The notes below the pieces were generated by a model that saw only the letters and a program-made list of their open reading frames with translations, did no database searches and was not told the origin of the DNA. 14,592 nucleotides of DNA from Candidatus Hydrogenedentota bacterium (GTDB taxonomy: Bacteria; Hydrogenedentota; Hydrogenedentia; Hydrogenedentales; CAITNO01): the NCBI GenBank assembly GCA_007118765.1, contig SKQZ01000137.1:1-14592 (forward strand), written 5' to 3'. The translations under genes were made by a program, and so were the position numbers. Below are positions 8,497 to 14,592 of this stretch, in pieces (within the stretch, counting starts at the first letter, position 1; each line of letters begins with the position of its first letter).

Positions 8497-8577
8497 GAGT
8501 TCTATCCCAGTTTGTTATTCATAACGCCCATCGGCATGGTCGGGGACAGTTGGCCGGAACAAGCGGCTGTCACAATA
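8497..8577 (-). other. 81-base gap between repeat-protein and ABC genes
   Basis: No intrinsic terminator is visible on the minus strand; a GTTAT/ATAAC inverted repeat near 8516-8527 has no T-run. A nine-codon frame (MGVMNNKLG) ends a few bases before the TTG start of the ATPase. It could be a coupling or leader peptide but may be chance. Confidence 0.3.
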
Positions 8578-11502
8578 TCAGTAACTAACAGGCAGGTTCA
8601 ACGTCATTACTTCACCTTCCTCCGCCGCAATCAACTCCACATGCACATAGCGCACTTCAAGCGGATTGGCCACGCCCATCTCAAAATAGTAAATGTCCAA
8701 CTGCCATTCGCCGGGCGGCACATCTTCCATAACAAACGTGCCCTGTGGCGTGATGCCCACGCTCTGGCCAAGCAGTTCCGTCACCTCCACGGTTTCGCCC
8801 AGCGGCGCCTGCATGTAGCCCGGCGGACTCAACACCGCGCGTCCGCCCAGCATATTCGCCGGGCCGGGCATGCATCGGCCTTCAATGCGGGCGCCCATGC
8901 CGGCGCCAAAGTCATAGCGGGTGGCCTGCCCTTCTTCGACCATCACCTGTACGCCCCGTGAATCGTATACACTTGTCAAATCGCCCGCACTAATATCGGT
9001 CACCATTGCCTGATACGTGCCCGAGGCAAGCCCGTCCAAATAGTAGTAGCCCGTGTTGTCTGTGGTGGTATGTTCCGTAATGCCATGTCCCACCACCAGC
9101 ACCACCGCATCCGGCACGGGCTGTCCGTCACTGTAGACATAACCTTCAAGCGCGCCGCCGGAGCCGAATCGCACCCGTATGTTTTCTTCCCGACCGCCCT
9201 CTTCAAGAAAAATCATCTCGCTTTGCGCGTTGGGATAATTGGGATGCTGCGCAATGATGACATAATCGCCCGGCGGCAGGCTGTCAAACGAGAACACGCC
9301 GTCGTCACCCACCCGTTGCACCCGGTCGTCCGGCACGGCGTTGGCGGCCATCATCATGAGCGCCTCCGCAGGGGAAGAGGCTTCGAGCAACGATGCCGTC
9401 GCCCCTTGTACGCTGCCGTCGTCACTTGCAAAAATATGCCCGGCAATAACGCCGCCTTCTTCGTCAAGCATCAGGCTCACACCGTCAATCACCTCGCCCG
9501 CCTCCACCACGATTTCCGTGCGCGCCGGCGTAAAGCCCGTGGCCGTGCCCTCCAGGCGATAGGCGCCGGCGTTAATGATCAACTCAAAACTGCCGTCGGC
9601 GGCAAAGAAGGTATCGCGCCGCGCCGCATCACTGACCATGCCCAGCATGCTTACGGCGCCGGTACGTTCGGAAATGGGATACGCACCTACATCATACACC
9701 TCCGGCGGCTGGTTGGTGGCTTCAATAAGCACATGGCCGCGCACCCGTGCCGACTGACGCAGCACAACGCGTATGGGTTCGTTCAGGCGCACCCGACGAA
9801 CGGTGGTGGGCGAAAACCCGTCATGCGTAACCACCAGGGTATACTGCCCGGGACTAACGCCGTCAAAACGGAACGCGCCGTTGTTCGAGGTGGTTTCACT
9901 GCGGTCGGAACCCTCCAAGCCGCCCATGCTTACCCCGGCCATCCGCACATGCGCACCGTCTATGCCTTGTCCGCGGTCATCCACCACGTTCCCGTAAACC
10001 GTATGGGCGCCTTCATCAACACTGCGCAACGTAATCTTGACATTGCGCAAATCGCTGTACCCGTCCGGATAAATGGGATAGCCCACGGGCGAGATGCGAT
10101 AGCCTTGTTTCTGCGCAAAAATCTGGTAATCGCCGCCGGGCAATTCCTGCAAGGTGAATCGGCCGTCGCCGTCGGTGCTGCTGCCACGAAACGCCTGGGG
10201 CGCACTCATGGCGCTGAAAAAGCGGCCGTATGACGGGATGCACATCACCTCGGCGCCCGGCACGGGACGGTTGTTGCTGTCCACCACCTGCCCGTACACA
10301 TTGGTGCCGGCAAACATGTAAATGTCAACCCGTGCCGTGCTATTGCTGGAAGTGAGCACAAAGGGGTCGCTCAGCTGGGGCGCATAGGTTGATGACATGG
10401 CATGTATCCGATATTCTTCGTTCAACGGCACACCCGCCAGTTCGTAATACCCGTCTTCGCCCGAGGTGTCGGACACGGGTGTCCGCTGGCGCGCCGCCGC
10501 CTTCAGCGCCTGGGACAACATGCTTTCGCCCGAGGCCAGCATCACATTGGTTTGGCCAACGGGATCCTCATCGGGGGAGAGGATATACCCCCAAACGATG
10601 CCGGCGGCGTCCACGGCGAAATCAACCCCCTTAACTTCTTGGTCCGGCGCGGAAATCGTGACCCGCTGGTAGGGCAGATCGCGTCCGGCCATATAATGCG
10701 AACCGCGCAAGTCCACCGCCACGCCGTATTGGCCCGTAGTCAAACCGGCAATACGATAGTCGCCGTCTTCATCAGTTACGCCGGACGGCCCGTCCGGCGA
10801 CTCCACACGCACCATGAGACCTGCCGCGCCCCTGTCGTCGCCCGCCACACGCACGGTGCCCGTTATGCTGGCGCCTGCTGACAACACGGCCTCAACCTGC
10901 ACTTCCGGACGTTCCGTGTTCAGTAACGGCGTCTCCGTCGAGAACGGCACGTATCCCGGCGCCGACACTCCCACCTCGTACACGCCGTCATAGGGAACGG
11001 TCAGCGAGAACGTCCCCCGCCGATCCGATTGCACCCGGTGTGGCCGCGTCATTTGTGCGCGCATGGCACGCCGTGCACCATCATCATACACCGCCAATGT
11101 TTCGGCATCATCGTCCGTAAAGACACGGGTCGCCGTCACGTAGGCATTGCGCACCGGCTCGCGCTCGGAACCCGCAACCACAAGCCCCGTGATAACGAAG
11201 GTGGCTTCAGGCTCTTCCGGCACGATCACCTCCGGCGTAGCTTCCTGCTCTCCCGCAGTGATAACGGGGGCCTCATCAATCGGCGCCGACGGCGGGGCCG
11301 GCACATCGGGCGGCGGCGCATCATGCCGGATCATGCGTTCATCAGGGCGTTCCTGATACACAATACGCGAGGTTGGCGGTGCGGGCGGTCTGCGCGGCGC
11401 CACCATAAACGCCAACCCAATCAGCGCCACCAGCACCAGTATGACCATCGCCACAACACGTACTATTGAAACCGATGATACGGAACGTCTTTTGGATGCC
11501 AT
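8578..11502 (-). CDS. Membrane-anchored protein with about nine carboxypeptidase-regulatory-like repeats
   Basis: A 974-aa protein. A basic N-terminus (KRR) precedes a single hydrophobic segment at about residues 14-34, then a Pro/Glu-rich linker (35-100), then a chain of related beta-sandwich repeats starting near residues 102, 211, 300, 399, 501, 586, 685, 784 and 871. Each repeat follows the CarboxypepD_reg (prealbumin-like) pattern: 'hxGxVxxxxxxPVxGAxVxh', then 'TDxxGxFxhxxLPxGxY'. Clear examples are VYGQVVDSNNRPVPGAEV (402-419) and TDGDGRFTLQELPGGDY (443-459). No peptidase or other catalytic motif is visible, so a structural, adhesive or scaffold role outside the membrane is inferred. 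A short tail (MTLNLPVSY) follows the last repeat. Start ATG 11502 has only AAGG about 11 bases upstream and sits in a perfect palindrome. It lies upstream of two ABC pairs on the same strand. Confidence 0.88.
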   Translation of the reverse strand: MASKRRSVSSVSIVRVVAMVILVLVALIGLAFMVAPRRPPAPPTSRIVYQERPDERMIRHDAPPPDVPAPPSAPIDEAPVITAGEQEATPEVIVPEEPEATFVITGLVVAGSEREPVRNAYVTATRVFTDDDAETLAVYDDGARRAMRAQMTRPHRVQSDRRGTFSLTVPYDGVYEVGVSAPGYVPFSTETPLLNTERPEVQVEAVLSAGASITGTVRVAGDDRGAAGLMVRVESPDGPSGVTDEDGDYRIAGLTTGQYGVAVDLRGSHYMAGRDLPYQRVTISAPDQEVKGVDFAVDAAGIVWGYILSPDEDPVGQTNVMLASGESMLSQALKAAARQRTPVSDTSGEDGYYELAGVPLNEEYRIHAMSSTYAPQLSDPFVLTSSNSTARVDIYMFAGTNVYGQVVDSNNRPVPGAEVMCIPSYGRFFSAMSAPQAFRGSSTDGDGRFTLQELPGGDYQIFAQKQGYRISPVGYPIYPDGYSDLRNVKITLRSVDEGAHTVYGNVVDDRGQGIDGAHVRMAGVSMGGLEGSDRSETTSNNGAFRFDGVSPGQYTLVVTHDGFSPTTVRRVRLNEPIRVVLRQSARVRGHVLIEATNQPPEVYDVGAYPISERTGAVSMLGMVSDAARRDTFFAADGSFELIINAGAYRLEGTATGFTPARTEIVVEAGEVIDGVSLMLDEEGGVIAGHIFASDDGSVQGATASLLEASSPAEALMMMAANAVPDDRVQRVGDDGVFSFDSLPPGDYVIIAQHPNYPNAQSEMIFLEEGGREENIRVRFGSGGALEGYVYSDGQPVPDAVVLVVGHGITEHTTTDNTGYYYLDGLASGTYQAMVTDISAGDLTSVYDSRGVQVMVEEGQATRYDFGAGMGARIEGRCMPGPANMLGGRAVLSPPGYMQAPLGETVEVTELLGQSVGITPQGTFVMEDVPPGEWQLDIYYFEMGVANPLEVRYVHVELIAAEEGEVMTLNLPVSY

Positions 11503-11513
11503 AAGTACTTATG
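11500..11513. repeat. 14-base perfect palindrome covering the start codon
   Basis: CATAAGTACTTATG reads identically on both strands and includes the ATG of the minus-strand repeat protein. It could be an operator half-site pair or could fold over the start codon. No regulator is identified. Confidence 0.4.
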
Positions 11514-11533
11514 CCTTGTCTGGAAACAGTTAC

Positions 11534-11565
11534 AAAAACAGCCGCCGATGCTTTTGTGCGACGGC
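11534..11565 (-). terminator. Terminator-like hairpin in the leader of the repeat-protein gene
   Basis: On the minus strand the stem GCCGTCG (11565-11559) pairs with CGGCGGC (11547-11541) with one mismatch and an 11-base loop, followed at once by TGTTTTTG. This is the form of an intrinsic terminator. It lies about 32 bases before the start codon, where it would act as an attenuator or end a short leader RNA. The stem is only moderately strong. Confidence 0.45.
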
Positions 11566-11709
11566 TCTCGCGCTCTGCACACGTCCCACGCCGCCACAAG
11601 ATTCGCACATAAACATGGAGACTGTCGGGACGCTGCGCCACATCACAATAACGAAAGCCATATCGCATAAGTATACACATTTCACATGGCGTCCTTCGAG
11701 CATTTACAA

Positions 11710-11740
11710 TTGGCAGCGCTGATGCAATTCGTGTTACACT
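11710..11740 (+). promoter_or_regulatory. Candidate promoter for the kinase/transpeptidase operon
   Basis: TTGGCA (11710-11715) and TACACT (11735-11740) form a -35/-10 pair with a long 19-base spacer. A TG one base before the -10 (TGTTACACT) would give an extended -10. It lies about 65 bases upstream of the kinase ATG. Just downstream is CAGGT-GT-ACCTG (11760-11771), a short inverted repeat that could be an operator. Both calls are tentative. Confidence 0.3.
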
Positions 11741-11803
11741 ACACAATATCAGTAGTGTGCAGGTGTACCTGTATTACGTTGACGCAGAACGGAATATGGT
11801 GTA

Positions 11804-12751
11804 ATGGGAATTTTAGACAAAATCGGCCTGTCCAAGTTGCTGGGGGCAAGAAACAACGAGATTGAAGAGCTCCGGGAAGGCCCCCACGAAGACCATGAGT
11901 TTGAGCTGTCGCATGTGGGCCCGTACAAAATACTTGCGCCCATCGGCAGTGGCGGTATGGGCACGGTGTACAAGGCGCTCGATCCCGCCAAAGACGTAAC
12001 GGTCGCCATCAAGGTGCTTGACCGGCGCTATGACTTGGACAAGAAACGCCGCAGACAAGATTATCTCGGACGCGAAATCAAAATCGCCGCGTCATTGAAC
12101 CATCCCACCGTCATCAAGATGGGCAAAGAAATCATCGTGCAAGAGGATAATGAGGGCAACCTGCGGCGTTGTCTGCTCATGGAATACATTGACGGCTATA
12201 ACCTCAAAGACTTTATCGAAAACGAAACGTTGACGTTGAAACAGAAGATCAATGTCGTCATCCGCCTGGCGGAAGGCTTGGATTTTCTGCATCAGAACGG
12301 GGTGGTGCATCGGGACATTAAACCGGCGAACTTCTTGTTCTCGCGGGACGGTGAAAAAGCAAAGATCTGCGACTTTGGCCTGTCCAAATCCAACGCATCA
12401 TGGCGAATGCGCTTCATGAAAGAAGCAGGCGGCACCCGGGCCTATATGTCCCCGGAACAACTGAAGAAACAGAGTTTGGACGCCCGTTCCGATATTTTCT
12501 CGTTCGGCATTACCATGTTCGAGCTGTTCACCGGTCGCCATCCTTGCTCGGCAAAAGACCCGAAAGAGATCTCACGCCAGATTCGCTCGCCCAAGTATAA
12601 GTGGCCGCGTCCTTCTACCATTAACCCTGAAATACCGAAAAAACTTGACCGCATTATCTTAAAGGCGTTACGCCGGGACATCGGCAGACGTTATCAATCC
12701 TGTACCGAATTGTTGTTGGATTTGACGCGGTTGACACACTCAAGGATATAG
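11804..12751 (+). CDS. Soluble Hanks-type Ser/Thr protein kinase
   Basis: A 315-aa protein that is almost entirely kinase domain, transferring phosphate from ATP to Ser/Thr on target proteins. Key residues are intact: glycine loop GSGGMGTVY (48-56), Lys70 in VAIK, the alpha-C Glu91, HRDIKPANF (169-177) with catalytic Asp171, DFG at 190-192, the activation-segment end TRAYMSPEQL (211-220) and Asp230 in DARSDIFSFG. A 40-residue leader (charged, Glu-rich) precedes the domain. There is no transmembrane segment and no PASTA or other sensor domain, unlike PknB/PrkC kinases that sense muropeptides. The ribosome-binding site is weak. The next gene, three bases downstream, encodes a peptidoglycan L,D-transpeptidase with a cytosolic N-terminus, which is the obvious candidate partner or substrate (inference). 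Confidence 0.93.
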   Translation: MGILDKIGLSKLLGARNNEIEELREGPHEDHEFELSHVGPYKILAPIGSGGMGTVYKALDPAKDVTVAIKVLDRRYDLDKKRRRQDYLGREIKIAASLNHPTVIKMGKEIIVQEDNEGNLRRCLLMEYIDGYNLKDFIENETLTLKQKINVVIRLAEGLDFLHQNGVVHRDIKPANFLFSRDGEKAKICDFGLSKSNASWRMRFMKEAGGTRAYMSPEQLKKQSLDARSDIFSFGITMFELFTGRHPCSAKDPKEISRQIRSPKYKWPRPSTINPEIPKKLDRIILKALRRDIGRRYQSCTELLLDLTRLTHSRI

Positions 12752-12754
12752 GCA

Positions 12755-14038
12755 ATGGCCAAACGCATCTTCGCCAAAAAATCCCGATGGGAACCAAAAT
12801 TATTCGTGATTATGGGCATCATCACCGGCATGTTCGCGCTGGTGCTGGGCGGCCCCATGCTACTTTCGCGTGGACAAAGCATGCTGGGCGGCAGCCCCGG
12901 CAGTGTGCCGAAGGATGCGCAACAAACCCTTGACAGCGCCCATGCCTTGCTGGCCCAAGAAGCCATGGATGAAGCGGAGCGTGTCCTGCAGCCGTTGCTG
13001 CGTGGCAACAACCCGGAAATTACGCCGCAAGCCATTATGCTGCAGGCCGACATTAACCATTATCGCGGCGACATGGACGCGGCACTCCATCTACTGACAG
13101 AAGCCTCGGAGAGATTTAAGGGCAGCCGAAAATTCCCGCACATTGCCGAACGCAAGGCGCGACAACTGGAAGAAATGAAGCAGACAGACGAAGCCCGGGC
13201 CATTTATGAATCCCTACGCGACAATGCCCCCTCGGAAATGCGCGCGATGGGTTATCTGGGGCTTGGACGTCTGGCCGAACGCGCCGATGAACTGATTGAG
13301 GCACGCGACCTGTATCGTCGCGCCGTCGAAGATGCGCCATGGGGCAGTCCCGGATGGGAAGAGGCCGTGGACCTCATGGGAAGATTGAATGTCGAACTCA
13401 TCTTCAGCACCAAGGAAACCCCTGAAAGCCGCTATTATGTCGTTGAGAGCGGTGACACGCTCATCAATATCGGCATGAAACTGAATACCACCCAAGGGCT
13501 GCTGACACGGGCCAATAACATTGAAGATGCGTCACGCCTCCGGCCCGGACAACGGCTGAAACATACGCCCAAGGATTTCTTCATCATCATCGAACGCAGC
13601 ACCTGTCATCTCTACCTCTTTGACAGCCGGGGCCTGTTTAAGCGGTATCGCGTGGGACTGGGCAAGCCGGGGCACGAAACCGCCCTCGGCAGATACACCA
13701 TCGGCAACAAGCAGGTGGACCCCGTATGGTTCAAGCCCGGATCCGAACCCATTCCCGCGGGAGACCCTGAAAACGAATTGGGTACCCGGTGGATGCCCAT
13801 GGTGCCCGCAGAGGAGGGGTTGCCCCACGACCTTGGCATTCATGGCACCGTCGCACCGGACACCATCGGCACCCATGCTTCACGCGGTTGCGCACGCATG
13901 CACAATCACGATGTGGAAGAACTGTATGACCTCGTGGTACGAGCCACGCCCGTTGAGGTGGTGGAAACCATTCATGACCATCACGACGATATTGAGCCTT
14001 CCGCGAGCGAATACACCGAGGTCGCGGCCACCTCATAA
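12755..14038 (+). CDS. TPR-LysM-YkuD L,D-transpeptidase, membrane-anchored
   Basis: A 427-aa envelope enzyme predicted to form or exchange 3-3 cross-links in peptidoglycan, or attach proteins to it. Basic residues (KRIFAKKSRW) and a hydrophobic segment at 16-37 give an N-in signal anchor. Helical TPR-like repeats follow at about 53-210 (for example AQEAMDEAERVLQPLL, TDEARAIYESLRDNAP, LIEARDLYRRAVEDAP). A LysM module lies at 227-271 (YYVVESGDTLINIG ... LRPGQRLKHT). The YkuD catalytic domain spans about 274-405, with active-site His363 (GIHGT), Cys379 and Arg381 in ASRGCARMH. An acidic tail rich in His, Asp and Glu ends the protein. The start ATG at 12755 has AAGGA eight bases upstream, inside the end of the kinase gene. 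The TPR plus LysM plus YkuD order is less usual than LysM-YkuD alone. Its ten cytosolic residues include one Ser that the kinase could reach. Confidence 0.93.
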   Translation: MAKRIFAKKSRWEPKLFVIMGIITGMFALVLGGPMLLSRGQSMLGGSPGSVPKDAQQTLDSAHALLAQEAMDEAERVLQPLLRGNNPEITPQAIMLQADINHYRGDMDAALHLLTEASERFKGSRKFPHIAERKARQLEEMKQTDEARAIYESLRDNAPSEMRAMGYLGLGRLAERADELIEARDLYRRAVEDAPWGSPGWEEAVDLMGRLNVELIFSTKETPESRYYVVESGDTLINIGMKLNTTQGLLTRANNIEDASRLRPGQRLKHTPKDFFIIIERSTCHLYLFDSRGLFKRYRVGLGKPGHETALGRYTIGNKQVDPVWFKPGSEPIPAGDPENELGTRWMPMVPAEEGLPHDLGIHGTVAPDTIGTHASRGCARMHNHDVEELYDLVVRATPVEVVETIHDHHDDIEPSASEYTEVAATS

Positions 14039-14194
14039 GGCTGCAGCGCAAAAAAAAACCGCGCCCTCCACACATCGAACGACGCCACGTTCCGTGACTC
14101 GTCACTCCCCCGCTTGGCATCCTTTGCCACTGTGGTCCGCCCGTGTCCCCTGCACCCCTTTCCGGTACCAGCAAAAAAAAGATGCACAAAGCAC
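14039..14194. other. Intergenic stretch with two A-tracts, no gene seen
   Basis: No credible reading frame, terminator or RNA gene is visible here. It holds an A9 tract (14050-14058), a GTGAC-TC-GTCAC inverted repeat (14094-14105) and an A8 tract (14173-14180). No clear intrinsic terminator follows the transpeptidase gene. Confidence 0.5.
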
Positions 14195-14223
14195 TTGACA
14201 TTTGGCGCTGAATATAGTATAAT
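14173..14223 (+). promoter_or_regulatory. Near-perfect sigma70 promoter with upstream A-tract
   Basis: TTGACA (14195-14200), a 17-base spacer, and TATAAT (14218-14223) match the housekeeping consensus exactly. The A8 tract at 14173-14180 falls about 50-57 bases before the expected start of transcription (A at 14230), where an UP element would sit. Such strength is typical of stable RNA and small RNA genes. The first protein frame downstream is not evident. Confidence 0.85.
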
Positions 14224-14229
14224 GGTGAT

Positions 14230-14360
14230 AGACATACTAGGATTTGTGCTTGTGAGATAGTGTACCTCCCTGGAACACTCTTCTTCAGAAGGTGCGTCGT
14301 TCGCAGCCACCCACAAACACGCATGCCCCACCTTGCGAACGGCGCACCATTTATTATTAC
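14230..14360 (+). ncRNA. Candidate small RNA with three adjacent hairpins
   Basis: Transcription from the consensus promoter would begin near 14230. Three hairpins follow with no bases between them. Hairpin 1 is AGTGT/ACACT (14259-14263 with 14275-14279), with ACCTCCCTGGA in the loop. Hairpin 2 is CTTC/GAAG (14280-14291). Hairpin 3 is a 14-bp stem (14292-14305 with 14334-14347), fully paired apart from one G.U, with a 28-base C/A-rich loop. An AU-rich stretch (ATTTATTATTA, 14349-14359) follows and could be a weak terminator tail, though it is not a clean U-run. The loop of hairpin 1 contains CCUCC, complementary to a Shine-Dalgarno sequence, as in small RNAs that block ribosome binding. It could instead be the leader of a gene beyond the window. 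No Rfam family is recognised. Confidence 0.45.
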
Positions 14361-14381
14361 TCGACGGCTTTCACGCCACCG

Positions 14382-14564
14382 CTAGCCCGGATGTTTCACC
14401 AAGTTTCGTCGTGAGCCTGTGAAGATTGCGCCAGAGCAGGTGCTTTGCGCAGGCCGCCGGCTGACAGCGTGTTAGTACACGTCGAAGTCGGCGGACAAGC
14501 AAAGCGCCTGATATGGTGTAAGATTTGCAGGCGCAACAGAAATCTTGTGAAATATGCGGGCTAG
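14382..14564 (+). ncRNA. 183-base fold-back element, probable structured RNA (or MITE-like repeat)
   Basis: The whole segment folds on itself around 14473-14476 (loop TAGT). The outer arms run from CTAGCCCG (14382-14389) to CGGGCTAG (14557-14564). Other blocks are TTTCAC/GTGAAA (14394-14398 region with 14548-14552), CAGGTGCTTTGC/GCAAAGCGCCTG (14437-14448 with 14499-14510), CCGCCGGCT/AGTCGGCGG (14454-14462 with 14486-14494) and CGTGT/ACACG (14468-14472 with 14477-14481). Most non-Watson-Crick positions are G.U (about nine) or G.A (about eight) when read as plus-strand RNA. They include tandem GA/AG steps at 14424-14425 with 14522-14523 and at 14463-14464 with 14484-14485. Read from the minus strand the same positions would be A.C and C.T clashes. 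CTAG at both ends could also be a target-site duplication of a miniature transposable element. No protein frame fits inside. Confidence 0.6.
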
Positions 14565-14592
14565 TACACGGAACAACACGCCGAGAGGCAAG

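Noticed and set aside
7678..8961. 427-codon plus-strand frame crossing the ATPase and repeat-protein genes
   Set aside because: It runs antisense to two well-supported genes and has no recognisable motif.
9070..10233. 387-codon plus-strand frame antisense to the repeat protein
   Set aside because: His/Ala/Arg-rich shadow translation with no domain, no ribosome-binding site and no signal; the minus frame shows clear repeats.
13620..14198. 192-codon plus-strand frame at the end of the transpeptidase gene
   Set aside because: It overlaps the YkuD catalytic domain in another frame and its composition (Pro, Thr, Trp-rich) is that of an out-of-frame read.
14382..14564. Integron attC site
   Set aside because: The expected core sites (RYYYAAC and GTTRRRY) are not at the ends, there is no integrase or cassette array, and the element is longer than usual attC sites.
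14554..14592. Possible protein start (ATG at 14554) running off the window
   Set aside because: There is no Shine-Dalgarno sequence, and the ATG and first codons lie within the right arm of the fold-back; coding would not explain the pairing.
14230..14592. Ribosomal RNA leader, RNase P RNA, tmRNA, SRP RNA or 6S RNA
   Set aside because: None of the invariant sequences is present (no 16S start, boxA, RNase P core, tmRNA ends or SRP GGAAGG loop). 6S RNA is similar in length and rod shape, but no large central bubble is seen.
1..14592. CRISPR array, tRNA or complete insertion sequence
   Set aside because: No regularly spaced repeats, no tRNA-like T-loop and acceptor pairs, and no transposase or integrase frame were found on either strand.

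Overview
This is a bacterial window of about 57% GC (estimated by eye). It is densely packed, with overlapping ATGA/TAATG gene junctions, GTG and TTG starts, an LysM/L,D-transpeptidase cell-wall enzyme and a Hanks-type kinase. The gene mix (a long carboxypeptidase-regulatory-like repeat protein, several ABC-2 exporters, a transglutaminase-like membrane protein) would suit a Gram-negative of a PVC or candidate-phylum type such as Hydrogenedentota. That placement is a guess from style, not from a marker gene.

Layout. (1) Bases 1-4738, plus strand: the 3' end of secA with its zinc-binding tail, then a membrane-anchored transglutaminase-like protein, an ABC ATPase, a large ABC permease and a YjbQ-family enzyme. 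All are overlapped or nearly abutting and are probably one transcript. (2) Bases 4751-11502, minus strand: a 974-residue membrane-anchored protein with about nine prealbumin-like (CarboxypepD_reg) repeats, followed by two complete ATPase/permease pairs. The two clusters converge with only 12 bases between stop codons. (3) Bases 11503-11803: a divergent intergenic region with a terminator-like hairpin in the leader of the repeat protein and a weak candidate promoter for the kinase. (4) Bases 11804-14038, plus strand: a soluble Ser/Thr kinase, then 3 bases later a membrane-anchored TPR-LysM-YkuD L,D-transpeptidase. (5) Bases 14039-14592: no convincing protein gene. It holds a textbook sigma70 promoter (TTGACA-17-TATAAT with an upstream A-tract), a run of three adjacent hairpins that looks like a small RNA, and a 183-base near-palindrome.

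How the parts may work together. The protein genes mostly concern the envelope: SecA-dependent export, three ABC-2 type exporters, a surface or periplasmic beta-sandwich repeat protein, and a kinase/transpeptidase pair that probably links phosphorylation signalling to peptidoglycan cross-linking. The least explained part is the 3' end. The 183-base fold-back is not a simple DNA palindrome: nearly all its non-Watson-Crick positions are G.U or G.A when read as plus-strand RNA, including two tandem GA/AG steps. It also lies downstream of a near-perfect promoter. This suggests a structured noncoding RNA rather than a decaying mobile element, although a MITE-like origin is not excluded.
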